This document shows, piece after piece, positions 8,340 through 17,359 of a stretch of DNA of 64,000 bases. The notes beneath the pieces were generated by a model. The model worked only from the letters and a program-made list of their open reading frames with translations, was not told the DNA's origin and ran no database searches. Location: the NCBI RefSeq assembly GCF_016863095.1, contig NZ_BOOF01000009.1:1-64000 (forward strand). The letters run 5' to 3'. The position numbers and the translations under genes were made by a program. The stretch comes from Microbispora siamensis (GTDB lineage: Bacteria; Actinomycetota; Actinomycetes; Streptosporangiales; Streptosporangiaceae). Each line of letters opens with the position of its first letter. Position 1 is the stretch's first letter.

Positions 8340-9689
8340 TCAGCGCTTCACGCGCACCCAGTCGCTCCGGCTGGTGGAGCGATCGGCCTCGCCGTTCCCG
8401 GCGAAGACGACCTTCCAGTAGCCGGACGCGGACGCCTTGGTCTTGCCCCAGAACCTGCCGGTGCTGTTCGTCCACAGCGTCTTGACGTAGTGCCAGGAAC
8501 CGCCGGCCTTCTTGAACCACACGGTCACCCGCTGGTGGCCGTAGCCCTCCCAGCCGTCGTCCCAGGCCTGGAGCTGGCCCCGGAAGGTGAGGTACCTGTG
8601 ATACCTGACCGGCTCCGGTGCGGCGTTGAACTGGACGACCCGGGTGTCGGCCTTGGGCGTGGGCGGAGGCGTCGGCCGGGGCACGCGGACCGTCACGTAG
8701 TCGGTCGCGCTCGCCGAGTATCCCGCTCCGCCGGCGCCGTCGAACTCGGCCCGCCACCAGCCGGAGGTCCTGGCCGTGACGTCCGCCCAGAAGCGGCCGG
8801 CGGAGTCGGTCCAGTCGGAGGTGACGTACTGCCAGCGGTAGCCGCCGGCCGGCTTGAACAGGATCTTCACCTGCCGGCCCGGGTAGCCGCTCCAGCCGGC
8901 AAAGCCGGAGATCTCCAGCCGGCCGCGCAGGCGCAGCGCGTCACCGGCGTCGACGGGCTCGGGGGAGGCGTCGAATCCGGTGATCCGGGTGCGGCTGTCC
9001 TGGACCCTGACGTCGACCCGGTCGCTGTCGCTCGTCGCGGGCTCGGCGTCGGAGGCACCTTCGAACTCGGCGCGCCACCAGCCGCTCCTGACCGCTCTCT
9101 CGTCGACGGAGAACCGGCCGTTCCGGTCGGTCGTCACCGAGCCGACCCGGCTGTAGGAGCCGCCGACCGGCTTGAAGGCGAGGTACACCCGCTGCCCGTC
9201 GTACGCCTGCCGGCCGCCGCCGTCCCGGTAGGTCAGCGCGCCGGTCAGCCTGATCCGGTCGCCCCGGTCGACGACGTCCGGTGCCGCGTCGAAGTCGAGG
9301 TCGGTGGTCCAGTGGACCTGGAACTCCTTGGTCGCGACGCCGCCGTCGGCGCGCACCTGCAGCTTCCAGACGCCCGGCTCGTCCCTGAAGGTGAAACCGT
9401 ACCTGGCCGTGTAGGCGCCGGAGCCCGCGGGGCCCGACGTCGCGGGGGCCGGGTCCAGCGTCACGATCCGGCCGTCGCGGTCGACCAGCCTCGCCGCGCC
9501 CTTCTCGGACGCCTTGTAGGTGAAGGTCGCCGTCGTGCCCGCGCCGCCGGCGACGACGACCGGACTGGGGGAGACGGTCAGGTCACTGGGACCCGCTGCC
9601 GTCGCCGCGCCGGCGGTGGCCGGGAGCGCGACGAGGGCCGCCCCTCCCAGAGCCACTGCCGCGATCGCGGCATGGATGCGTTTCAACAT
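8340..9689 (-). CDS. Secreted protein with three tandem beta-rich repeats
   Basis: About 449 residues from ATG 9689 (MLKRIHAAIAAVALGG), with a clear signal peptide ending around ATAGAA. After an N-terminal Ig-like part (about 35-130) come three homologous units of about 105 residues. Each begins near FDAAP, FDASPEPV or FNAAPEPV, continues with D-x-L-x-L-x-G-x-L and a W-x-G-Y/Y-D-G-x-x-V turn, then a F-K-P-x-G-G strand, and closes with T-x-x-G-R-F...SGWWRAEF. A Pro/Thr-rich linker (PRPTPPPTPKAD) separates the last two. The fold looks like stacked beta-sandwich modules used for extracellular binding. No catalytic motif or anchor is visible; function unknown. GGAAGGA lies upstream of the start. 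Confidence 0.8.
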   Translation of the reverse strand: MLKRIHAAIAAVALGGAALVALPATAGAATAAGPSDLTVSPSPVVVAGGAGTTATFTYKASEKGAARLVDRDGRIVTLDPAPATSGPAGSGAYTARYGFTFRDEPGVWKLQVRADGGVATKEFQVHWTTDLDFDAAPDVVDRGDRIRLTGALTYRDGGGRQAYDGQRVYLAFKPVGGSYSRVGSVTTDRNGRFSVDERAVRSGWWRAEFEGASDAEPATSDSDRVDVRVQDSRTRITGFDASPEPVDAGDALRLRGRLEISGFAGWSGYPGRQVKILFKPAGGYRWQYVTSDWTDSAGRFWADVTARTSGWWRAEFDGAGGAGYSASATDYVTVRVPRPTPPPTPKADTRVVQFNAAPEPVRYHRYLTFRGQLQAWDDGWEGYGHQRVTVWFKKAGGSWHYVKTLWTNSTGRFWGKTKASASGYWKVVFAGNGEADRSTSRSDWVRVKR

Positions 9690-9881
9690 TCCGGTGAACC
9701 ATCCTTCCCGGTGGTTGAACGCGGCCTGAGGGTGCCACGTCATTCATTACGAGTAGACGGGCGAACACCGGCGATGGTTTAGTGCTCTGACTTATCGTCA
9801 TCGATTTGTGTCAAAAGGAATGATCCATAACCGCTCGTGCACGGAGTTGACGCTGTGCGGGACGGAGCGTGCATCGTGCGA

Positions 9882-9887
9882 CATAAT
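9882..9887 (+). promoter_or_regulatory. Possible -10 element for a leaderless E1 transcript
   Basis: CATAAT lies 7 bases before GTG GTG at 9895, where no ribosome site exists. This spacing fits a transcript starting at the initiation codon, a common actinomycete arrangement. No convincing -35 box at 17 bases. Confidence 0.35.
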
Positions 9888-9894
9888 CGGCCCT

Positions 9895-12108
9895 GTGGTG
9901 CGGGACGCTGTGGAGACGCATTTCGCCGAGGCCGTCGGGGCGCTGACCCCCGGACCCTCCCGGGATCCGGACCTGCCGGTGCGGCCGGGCACGGGCCTGA
10001 CGGGGACGCGGTGCCGTGAACTGTTCGCCGTGCAACTCGGCAGCCGGCTCCTCGACGTCGCCGCCCGCGTCATGCGTGAGCGCGACGAAGGCTTCTACAC
10101 GATCGGGTCGTCGGGGCACGAGGGCAACGCCGCCGTGGCCGCCGCGCTCCGCGTGGACGACCCCGCGCTCCTGCACTACCGGTCCGGCGCCTTCTACCTG
10201 ACCCGTTCCGCTCAGGCGGGGCGGCTGGCCGAGGAGGGGCTGCGCGACGTGCTGCTGGGGATCGCGGCGTCGGCCGAGGAGCCGATCGCGGGCGGCCGGC
10301 ACAAGGTGTTCGGCCACCCCCGCCTCGCGGTCATCCCGCAGACCTCCACGATCGCCAGCCACCTGCCGCGCGCCGTCGGCGTCGGCTTCGCGATCGAGCG
10401 GGCGCGCATGCTCGGGCTGCCCTCACCCTGGCCCGGGGACGCCGTCGCCGTCTGCAGCTTCGGCGACGCGTCGATGAACCACGCCTCCGCGCTGACCGGG
10501 CTGAACACCGCCGCGTACGGCCGCTTCCGCGGGCTGCAGATCCCGGTGCTGTTCGTGTGCGAGGACAACGGCCTCGGCATCAGCGTGAAGACGCCGCCGG
10601 AGTGGATCGCGCAGGCCAGGCACCCCCTGCTGGAGTACTTCCAGGCCGACGGCTGCGACCTGGCCGAGACCTACGACGTGGCGCTGCGCGCCGTCGAGCA
10701 CGTGCGTGCCAACCGCGCCCCGGCGTTCCTGCACCTGCGCACCGTGCGGCTGATGGGCCACGCCGGCTCCGACGTGGAGGTCGGCTACCGCACCCGCCGG
10801 GAGATCGCCGCCGACCTGGACCGCGACCCCCTCGTCCGTACGGCGCGGCTGCTCGTGGAGGCGGGCCTGGCCGAGCCCGACGAGCTGCTCGCACGCTACG
10901 AGGCCGAGCGCGACCACGTGCTGAAGCTGGCGTCGGAGTGCGCGCGGCGGCCCCGGCTCGCGACGGCGGCGGAAGTGATGGCCCCGCTCGCGCCGCGCCG
11001 TCCCGAGGCCGTGGCCGCCGAGGCCATACGGTCCGCGCCCGCCGAGGCGCGCGAGCGCGCCTTCGCCACCCCGCCGGAGCAGGAGGGCAGGCTGACCGTC
11101 GCCCAGGCGGTCAACCGGGCACTGGCCGACGCGATGGCGTTGGACCCCGGGGTCCTGGTGTTCGGCGAGGACGTGGCCCGCAAGGGCGGCGTGTACGGCG
11201 TGACGCGCGGGCTGCTGCGCAGGTTCGGGGCCGAGCGGGTCTTCGACATGCTGCTGGACGAGCAGGCCATCCTCGGCCTCGCCCTCGGGGCGGGGGTGTC
11301 GGGGCTGCTGCCGGTGCCGGAGATCCAATACCTCGCCTACCTGCACAACGCGCTTGATCAGATTCGCGGCGAGGCGTCGACCATGCAGTTCTTCTCGCAG
11401 GGCGCGTATCGCAATCCACTGGTCGTACGAGTCGCCTCATATGCCTATCAAAAGGGCTTTGGGGGACATTTCCATAATGACAACTCAATTGCCGCATTGC
11501 GCGATATTCCCGGCGTGATCGTCGCGTCTCCGGCGCGGCCCGACGACGCCGCCGCGATGCTGCGCACCTGCCTGGCCGCCGCCCGCGCGGACGGCAGCGT
11601 CTGCGTGTTCCTCGAGCCCATCGCGCTGTACCACACGCGTGATCTCTTCGAGGAGGGCGACGGCGGCTGGCTCGCGCCGTACACGCCGCCGGCGCGTTGG
11701 GCCGAGACGCACGTCCCGGTCGGCCGCGCCCGCTCCTACGGCGACGGCCGCGACCTGACCATCGTCACGTACGGCAATGGCCTGCGGATGAGCCTGCGGG
11801 CGGCGGTCAGGCTCACGGCTGAGGACCTGGGCTGCCGGGTGCTCGACCTGCGGTGGCTGTCGCCGCTGCCGGTCGACGACCTCATGCGCGCCGCCGAACT
11901 GACCGGCCGCGTGCTGATCGCCGACGAGACCCGCCACAGCGGCGGCGTCTCCGAGAGCGTGATCGCGGCGCTCGTCGACAACGGCTTCCGCGGCCCGATC
12001 TCCCGGGTGACCTCACAGGACAGCTTCGTGCCGCTCGGCCCGGCCGCCGACACCGTCCTGCTGTCGGAGTCCGACATCGAACGCGCCGCCCGCAAACTGC
12101 TCGTCTGA
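9895..12108 (+). CDS. Fused 2-oxoacid (branched-chain type) dehydrogenase E1 alpha-beta
   Basis: Thiamine-diphosphate-dependent decarboxylase, about 737 residues, combining both E1 subunits. The alpha half (to about residue 350) has GSSGHEGNAAVAAALR, the LLHYRSGAFYL loop and the cofactor motif GDASMNHASALTGLN...CEDNGLGIS. The beta half starts near LTVAQAVNRALADAM, with VFGEDVARKGGVYGVT, DMLLDEQAILGLALG, the phosphate-binding HFHNDNSIAALRDIPG region and a transketolase C-terminal domain to the end. It acts on branched-chain or related 2-oxoacids in a multienzyme complex, but no E2 or E3 gene is near, so partners must be encoded elsewhere. The start is uncertain: the frame opens at 9808, and GTG 9895/9898 fits a leaderless transcript. 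An 80-base stretch within the beta half is unusually AT-rich (see findings). Confidence 0.9.
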   Translation: MVRDAVETHFAEAVGALTPGPSRDPDLPVRPGTGLTGTRCRELFAVQLGSRLLDVAARVMRERDEGFYTIGSSGHEGNAAVAAALRVDDPALLHYRSGAFYLTRSAQAGRLAEEGLRDVLLGIAASAEEPIAGGRHKVFGHPRLAVIPQTSTIASHLPRAVGVGFAIERARMLGLPSPWPGDAVAVCSFGDASMNHASALTGLNTAAYGRFRGLQIPVLFVCEDNGLGISVKTPPEWIAQARHPLLEYFQADGCDLAETYDVALRAVEHVRANRAPAFLHLRTVRLMGHAGSDVEVGYRTRREIAADLDRDPLVRTARLLVEAGLAEPDELLARYEAERDHVLKLASECARRPRLATAAEVMAPLAPRRPEAVAAEAIRSAPAEARERAFATPPEQEGRLTVAQAVNRALADAMALDPGVLVFGEDVARKGGVYGVTRGLLRRFGAERVFDMLLDEQAILGLALGAGVSGLLPVPEIQYLAYLHNALDQIRGEASTMQFFSQGAYRNPLVVRVASYAYQKGFGGHFHNDNSIAALRDIPGVIVASPARPDDAAAMLRTCLAAARADGSVCVFLEPIALYHTRDLFEEGDGGWLAPYTPPARWAETHVPVGRARSYGDGRDLTIVTYGNGLRMSLRAAVRLTAEDLGCRVLDLRWLSPLPVDDLMRAAELTGRVLIADETRHSGGVSESVIAALVDNGFRGPISRVTSQDSFVPLGPAADTVLLSESDIERAARKLLV

Positions 12109-12176
12109 CCCGGGCGGGGGGCGGTTGGTGCGCGCCCAGGCCGTTCCGGGCCGGAAGCCGTGCCCTCAACCATGTA

Positions 12177-12854
12177 TCACGTCAGCCGGGCCCTCGCCCT
12201 GGCCCACGACGCGGTCGTCCAGTCGCGCGACACGTCCCCCACGGGTCCGAAGGCATCCGCGTAGGTCTCCAGCACGAGATTCCCGTCCCGCACGACGATC
12301 AATACCTTTTGCGCGCCCTTGTCGTGTCCCCACAGGCCGGGCGGGAGGGTGGTCTTCACCCCGCTGACGGAAGCGCCGGGAATGTCGGGCAGTTCGGCGG
12401 AGGTCAGCGGGGCAATCTTCACTTTGACGCGTCTGCCTTGGTAAGCGACCCGCACGCTCGCACACCCCCTGGGCACCCGGACGTGGAACAGCGAGTCCGG
12501 CAGCGACTCCGGGACGGAGATCAGTGACTCGCCGAGCGCGTGCCTGCCGCTGAACTCCACCACCGCGGCGGGGCTCTTGGGGAAACGGGCGACGACCTTC
12601 GGATCCCAGAGCAGCCCTGTGGTGGCCGCGGTCCTGCATCGCGCCGGAAGAGCGCTGAAGGCCCAGTCGGCGACGGCCGTACCGCCGGAGGCGAATCTCG
12701 ATGCGCGGGCGGCGACGGTGTGCACCTTCGTGTAGCCGGCCTTCGAGCCGACGAGCGCGGCCTTCAGCTCGCTCGCGGCCGGGCCGGAGCCCGGTGGTTG
12801 CGCGGCGGCGGTCACGGACAGGGCGGCCAGGAGCGGTGCGACGGATCGGATCAC
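12177..12854 (-). CDS. Secreted protein of unknown function (PknH/LpqN-sensor-like)
   Basis: About 225 residues from GTG 12854, where TGGAGG sits 4 bases upstream; the longer upstream frame has no support. The N-terminus (VIRSVAPLLAALSVTAAAQPP) is a short signal peptide. The mature protein has two well-separated cysteines (ALPARCRTAA and VPRGCASVRV), likely a disulfide, and alternates strands and helices in a way that recalls the extracytoplasmic sensor domains of mycobacterial PknH/LpqN-type proteins. That resemblance is loose. Divergent from the SARP fusion gene, sharing a roughly 100-bp intergenic region, so it may be a target or partner of that regulator. Confidence 0.6.
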   Translation of the reverse strand: MIRSVAPLLAALSVTAAAQPPGSGPAASELKAALVGSKAGYTKVHTVAARASRFASGGTAVADWAFSALPARCRTAATTGLLWDPKVVARFPKSPAAVVEFSGRHALGESLISVPESLPDSLFHVRVPRGCASVRVAYQGRRVKVKIAPLTSAELPDIPGASVSGVKTTLPPGLWGHDKGAQKVLIVVRDGNLVLETYADAFGPVGDVSRDWTTASWARARARLT

Positions 12855-12956
12855 GATGCCTCCACGGAGATCGCGGCGTTTCCCGCAGCGTGGCAAAGAG
12901 GCGTTGCGAATCGCGTATAACCGCCCGTATAAGAGCATTGACCAGCAAGGGGCGTG

Positions 12957-15038
12957 ATGCTGCTTCGCATCCTGGGACCGATCGAGATCCGGCAGAACGG
13001 CGAGGCCGTACGGCTGACCGCACCGAAGACGTGTGCGCTGCTCGCCGCGCTGGTCACCTGTCCGAACGAGCCGGTCGTCCTGGACGGCTTGGTCGATGCG
13101 GTGTGGCCGTCCGACCCGCCGCCGTCCGCCGCGGACAACCTTCGGGTGTACGTCGCCCAGTTACGCCGTGTCCTGGGGGACGGCGCGCGCATCGCCTCCG
13201 TCAACCGGGGCTACGCCCTGACCCTCGACTCCGATGAGCTGGACGCGCGGAGATTCGAGGATCTTCTCGCGGAGGCCCGCCGGCGGCGGACGGGGGACCT
13301 CCAGTCCGCCGCCGCGGCGTACCGGGACGCACTGGCACTGTGGCGCGGCCCGGTCTTCGGCGGTGCGGACCTGAGCGGGAGGGCCCACGAGTACGCGGTC
13401 AGGCTGGAAGAGGAACGCGCCGCCGCGGTCGAGGAGCGGATCGACGTCGAACTGGCCCTGGGACGCCACAGCCCGCTGATCGGAGAGCTGCGTGGCCTGG
13501 TCGCCGCGCATCCACTGCGGGAACGGCTGCACGGACAGCTCATGCTGGCCTTGTACCGCTCCGGCCGCCAGGCCGAGGCCCTGGAGGCATACCGGAACGC
13601 GCGGCGCATCCTCGTCGAGGAACTCGGGCTCGATCCCGGGCCCGAACTGCGCGCGATCGAGTCGGCGATCCTGGCCGGCGAGCCGATGGGCGTCTCTCCG
13701 GCTCCGACCGGCCCGGGGTCCACGCGGTCGCCGGCGGTGGTGGTGCCCTCGCCCCGGCGGGTACGCGGCCGGGTCAGGCCGATCCTCGTCGCGGGTCTCG
13801 GCGTGCTGGTGGCGGTGACGGCGGCGCTGGGGCTGCGGGGCTCCTCGCCGGAGGGGAGCCCGCCCACACCCCCACGGGTCGAGATGGCGAAGGGGGCGGT
13901 GGGGGACGGCGTCCTGACCGTCGGGACCCTGCTGCCGGTTACGGGTTCCCTCTACTTCCTCGGGGCCGCGACGGCCGCGGGAGCCGACCTGGCGGTCCAG
14001 GACGTCAACGCCGCGGGTGGCGTGCTCGGGCGGCCCGTGCGCCTCGTCCGGTCGGACTCGGGCGACCCGGCACGGGACATCGCGTCGTCCGCCGTTGCGG
14101 ATCTGCTCGCCCGGAAGGCGGATCTCATCGTGGGCGCGGTGTCCAACACCGTGTCCCTGACCATCCTCGACCAGGTCACCGAGGCGGGTGCGGCGATCAT
14201 CTCGCCCTCCAACACCTCGTCGCTGCTCACCTCCGCCTACGACCGCGGCCTCTACTTCCGTACGGCCCCGGGGGACGACCTGCAAGGACGTGCGATCGGC
14301 CGGCTGATCGCGGAGAACCACGACCGCACCGTCGCGATCATGGCCCTCGACGACCCCTACTCGGAGAGCGTGATAGGGGGAATCGAGTCGGCGATCACCC
14401 GGACCGGGAGCCGCGTGGTCAGGAAGGTCACGTACGACGAGGACGAAACGCGCTTCGCGAAGGCGGTGAACACCGTCGTCCGGGGGAAGGCGGACGCGCT
14501 CGTACTCATCGGCTTCGAGGAGACGGCCGAGATCGTCAAGGAATTGAGGCGGCGTGGGGTCACGGCCGGCACCCAGCACTGGTATCTCGTGGACGGCAAT
14601 CTCTCCGACTACTCTGCGGATCTGCCCAGGGGGACGTTGCTCGGTGCCAGGGGGACGCTGGCCGGCGCGGACGCCGGCGAAGAGTTCGCCCGGCGGATGC
14701 GTGCGATGGATCCGAGCCTCGGCGATCTCGGCTACGGCCCGGAGGCCTATGACGCGGTGATCCTGGGAGCCCTCGCAGCGGAAGCGGCCAGGGGGGATCT
14801 CGGCCAGTCCGTGGCCGCGCGGCTGAGGGACGTCAGCTCGGGTGGGCGGCGATGCACGTCCTACCGGGAGTGCTCGGCCCTCGTCCGCTCCGGTCTGGAC
14901 ATCGACTACGACGGGTTGAGCGGGCGGATCGAGTTCGACAGCAACGGGGACGTCACGGAGGGGACCTTCGGGGTGTACGAGTACGCCGCGGACAACACCT
15001 ACAGTCGTGCCGGCACGCGCGTCGTGACGTCCCGATGA
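12957..15038 (+). CDS. Transmembrane SARP regulator with extracytoplasmic LivJ-type ligand-binding domain
   Basis: A 693-residue one-component sensor. Residues 1-95 form the OmpR-like winged helix of SARP activators (LRILGPIEIRQNG, LDGLVDAVWPSDPPPSAADN, LRVYVAQLRRVLG). Residues 98-240 form the bacterial transcriptional activation domain (LREEL-type repeats, GRQAEALEAYRNARRILVEE). After a Pro/Arg linker comes one membrane helix at about 275-293 (ILVAGLGVLVAVTAALGL). Residues about 317-690 form a periplasmic-binding fold of the branched-chain amino acid type: VGTLLPVTGSLYFLGAATAAG, DLAVQDVNAAGGVLGRPV, IVGAVSNTVSLTILDQV, SPSNTSSLL. A C-x6-C pair near the end fits oxidising surroundings. The arrangement implies ToxR-like signalling from outside to DNA inside. 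Start ATG 12957 follows AAGGGG. Upstream of the leucine operon. Confidence 0.88.
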   Translation: MLLRILGPIEIRQNGEAVRLTAPKTCALLAALVTCPNEPVVLDGLVDAVWPSDPPPSAADNLRVYVAQLRRVLGDGARIASVNRGYALTLDSDELDARRFEDLLAEARRRRTGDLQSAAAAYRDALALWRGPVFGGADLSGRAHEYAVRLEEERAAAVEERIDVELALGRHSPLIGELRGLVAAHPLRERLHGQLMLALYRSGRQAEALEAYRNARRILVEELGLDPGPELRAIESAILAGEPMGVSPAPTGPGSTRSPAVVVPSPRRVRGRVRPILVAGLGVLVAVTAALGLRGSSPEGSPPTPPRVEMAKGAVGDGVLTVGTLLPVTGSLYFLGAATAAGADLAVQDVNAAGGVLGRPVRLVRSDSGDPARDIASSAVADLLARKADLIVGAVSNTVSLTILDQVTEAGAAIISPSNTSSLLTSAYDRGLYFRTAPGDDLQGRAIGRLIAENHDRTVAIMALDDPYSESVIGGIESAITRTGSRVVRKVTYDEDETRFAKAVNTVVRGKADALVLIGFEETAEIVKELRRRGVTAGTQHWYLVDGNLSDYSADLPRGTLLGARGTLAGADAGEEFARRMRAMDPSLGDLGYGPEAYDAVILGALAAEAARGDLGQSVAARLRDVSSGGRRCTSYRECSALVRSGLDIDYDGLSGRIEFDSNGDVTEGTFGVYEYAADNTYSRAGTRVVTSR

Positions 15039-15051
15039 GCGCGGCGGACTC

Positions 15052-15642
15052 CTACAACCGGGACAGCGCGGCGCGGGCCATGGTGTGGAGCAGGCCGGCC
15101 ATGGCCTCGGGGGCGAGCTCCCCGGCGCTGCGCGGGGTGGAGTTGAGCAGGCCGAAGACCGCGTGTGTGGCGGCGCGCAGCCGCGCGGGCGGGCACGCGG
15201 GGTGCAGTTCGGACAGCACGGTCACCCACTCCTCGACGTACAGCCGCTGCAGCCGCCGGATGGCCCGGCGGGCCTGCTCCGGCACGTTGTCCAGCTCGCG
15301 CTCGTGCACGCGGATGAGCGCGGGGTGGGTCAGCGCGAACTCGATGTGCCCGGACAGCAGCGCGTCGAGCGCGGCCTCCGCGGTGTCCGGGTCGGCGGTG
15401 GTGGCCAGCCGCGCCCCCTGCTCGTGCAGCCGCTCGCTGATGTCCAGCAGCATCTCGGTGAGCAGGGCCTCCTTGCCGTTGAAGTGCCGGTAGAGCGCCG
15501 GCCCCGACACGCCCACGGCCGTGCCGATGTCCTCGATGGACACGCCGTGGAAGCCGCGCGCCGCGAAGAGGTCCGCGGCCGCTTCGAGGATCTCGGCCCG
15601 CCGATTGCGGGTAGGGGTCTTCACGGTCCTCCCAGTCTGCAC
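15052..15642 (-). CDS. TetR-family repressor of the acyl-CoA/leucine operon
   Basis: About 196 residues. Helix-turn-helix at about 17-60: RRAEILEAAADLFAARGFHG, VSIEDIGTAVGVSGPALYRH, FNGKEALLTEML. An all-helical ligand domain of the type seen in regulators of acyl-CoA catabolism follows (HERELDNVPEQARRAIRRLQ). It is divergent from the carboxylase operon; a GTTAA-N6-TTAAC palindrome lies between them. From memory, Streptomyces AccR-type TetR proteins recognise this sequence and respond to short-chain acyl-CoAs, so the same role is likely here. Start GTG 15642, or GTG 15624 just behind GGGAGGA. Confidence 0.9.
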   Translation of the reverse strand: MQTGRTVKTPTRNRRAEILEAAADLFAARGFHGVSIEDIGTAVGVSGPALYRHFNGKEALLTEMLLDISERLHEQGARLATTADPDTAEAALDALLSGHIEFALTHPALIRVHERELDNVPEQARRAIRRLQRLYVEEWVTVLSELHPACPPARLRAATHAVFGLLNSTPRSAGELAPEAMAGLLHTMARAALSRL

Positions 15643-15664
15643 GGCACCATGGTAGACGGAGTCT

Positions 15665-15680
15665 GTTAATGATGATTAAC
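15665..15680. promoter_or_regulatory. GTTAA-N6-TTAAC operator
   Basis: GTTAATGATGATTAAC is a perfect 6+6 inverted repeat with a 4-base centre, 8 bases before the carboxylase start at 15689 and 22 bases before the tetR start. It would overlap the promoter or the transcription start of both genes and allow autoregulation. Confidence 0.75.
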
Positions 15681-15688
15681 ATCCGAGC

Positions 15689-17263
15689 ATGAGCACGAGT
15701 GACTGGCCGGTGCTGGAGAGCCGGTGCGACCCGGGCGGCGAGCCGTACAAGCGCAACGCGGAGGCGAACGAACGCCTGGTGGCGGACCTGCGGGAACGGC
15801 TCGCGGCGGCGGCTCGCGGCGGCCCCGAGCGGGCCAGGGCCAGGCACGTCCAGCGCGGCAAGCTGCTGCCCAGGGACCGCGTCGACACGCTCCTCGACCC
15901 CGGCGGGCGCTTCCTGGAGCTGTCCCCGCTCGCGGCCACCGGCATGTACGACGACCAGGCCCCGGCCGCCGGGATCATCACCGGGGTGGGACGGGTGGCC
16001 GGACGCGAGGTCGTGATCGTGGCCAACGACGCCACCGTCAAGGGCGGCACGTACTACCCGATCACGGTCAAGAAGCACCTGCGCGCCCAGGAGGTCGCCC
16101 TCCACAACAACCTGCCGTGCGTGTACCTGGTCGACTCGGGCGGCGCGTTCCTGCCCAAGCAGGACGAGGTCTTCCCCGACCGCGAGCACTTCGGGCGCAT
16201 CTTCTACAACCAGGCCACCATGTCGGCGCGGGGCATCCCGCAGATCGCGGCCGTGCTCGGCTCCTGCACCGCGGGCGGGGCGTACGTCCCGGCGATGAGC
16301 GACGAGGCCGTGATCGTCCGCAACCAGGGCACGATCTTCCTGGGCGGGCCGCCGCTGGTGAAGGCCGCCACCGGCGAGACCGTCACCGCCGAGGAACTGG
16401 GCGGCGGCGACGTCCACGCCCGCGTCAGCGGCGTCACCGACCACCTCGCCGAGGACGACGCGCACGCCCTGAAGATCGTGCGGGACATCGTGTCGACGCT
16501 CGCCCCGAGAGGCCCCCGCCCCTGGGAGGTCGCCCCCGCCGAGCCGCCGCTGTGGGACCCGCGTGACCTGTACGGCATCGTCCCCCAGGACACCCGCCAG
16601 CCGTACGACGTGCGCGAGGTGATCGCCCGGGTGGTCGACGGCAGCCGGTTCCTGGAGTTCAAGGCCGAGTACGGCCCGACCCTGGTCACCGGGTTCGCCA
16701 GGATCCACGGGCACCCCGTGGGCATCGTGGCCAACAACGGCATCCTGTTCGGCGAGTCGGCGCTCAAGGGCGCGCACTTCATCGAACTGTGCGACCGGCG
16801 GTCGATCCCGCTGGTGTTCCTGCAGAACATCAGCGGCTTCATGGTCGGCAAGGCGTACGAGGCCGGGGGCATCGCCAAGCACGGCGCGAAGATGGTGACG
16901 GCGGTCGCCTGCGCCCGGGTGCCGAAGTTCACCGTGATCATCGGCGGCTCTTTCGGCGCCGGCAACTACGCCATGGCCGGCCGCGCCTACTCGCCCCGCT
17001 TCCTGTGGATGTGGCCGAACGCCCGCATCTCCGTCATGGGCGGCGAGCAGGCGGCCACCGTGCTCACCATGGTCGGCGACGCCGACGCCGACGAGATCCG
17101 GGCGCAGTACGAGCACCAGGGCAACCCCTACTACTCGACCGCCCGCCTGTGGGACGACGGGGTGATCGACCCGGTGGACACCAGGACCGTCCTCGGCCTG
17201 GCGCTCGGTGCCGCCGCGAACGCCCCCCTCGAACCCGTCGGCTACGGCGTCTTCCGGATGTGA
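15689..17263 (+). CDS. liuB: Methylcrotonyl-CoA carboxylase, carboxyltransferase (beta) subunit
   Basis: A 524-residue carboxyltransferase that moves CO2 from carboxybiotin to 3-methylcrotonyl-CoA in leucine degradation. Features typical of the MCC beta group: [20 protein letters not shown] at the N-terminus, [37 protein letters not shown], the oxyanion segments [18 protein letters not shown] and [19 protein letters not shown], and the [10 protein letters not shown]-terminus. Length matches the family. First gene of the operon; the alpha subunit, HMG-CoA lyase and an acyl-CoA dehydrogenase follow. Probably repressed by the divergent TetR. Confidence 0.93.
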   Translation: MSTSDWPVLESRCDPGGEPYKRNAEANERLVADLRERLAAAARGGPERARARHVQRGKLLPRDRVDTLLDPGGRFLELSPLAATGMYDDQAPAAGIITGVGRVAGREVVIVANDATVKGGTYYPITVKKHLRAQEVALHNNLPCVYLVDSGGAFLPKQDEVFPDREHFGRIFYNQATMSARGIPQIAAVLGSCTAGGAYVPAMSDEAVIVRNQGTIFLGGPPLVKAATGETVTAEELGGGDVHARVSGVTDHLAEDDAHALKIVRDIVSTLAPRGPRPWEVAPAEPPLWDPRDLYGIVPQDTRQPYDVREVIARVVDGSRFLEFKAEYGPTLVTGFARIHGHPVGIVANNGILFGESALKGAHFIELCDRRSIPLVFLQNISGFMVGKAYEAGGIAKHGAKMVTAVACARVPKFTVIIGGSFGAGNYAMAGRAYSPRFLWMWPNARISVMGGEQAATVLTMVGDADADEIRAQYEHQGNPYYSTARLWDDGVIDPVDTRTVLGLALGAAANAPLEPVGYGVFRM

Positions 17264-17292
17264 GGCAGTGTTGATGACTCGTTCACCGGCTC

Positions 17293-17346
17293 CTCGTTCG
17301 CTTCGCGAGCGGCTCGTTCCTCACCGCTCACTCCGCTCACTGCGTC
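17293..17346. repeat. SER-type inverted/degenerate repeat in the liuB-liuD gap
   Basis: The 96-bp gap contains CTCGTTCGCTTCGCGAGC followed by CCGCTCACTCCGCTCACT. On the minus strand it reads like repeated GAGCGAAGCGAGCGG, a motif seen again at 42005-42040 and 48694-48713. It can fold into hairpins and occupies the place of a normal ribosome site for the next gene. Confidence 0.55.
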
Positions 17347-17359
17347 GGGTTCTCTCGTG

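Noticed and set aside
9847-9887. TTGACG as -35 for the E1 gene
   Set aside because: It is 29 bases from CATAAT, much too far for a sigma-70-type promoter.
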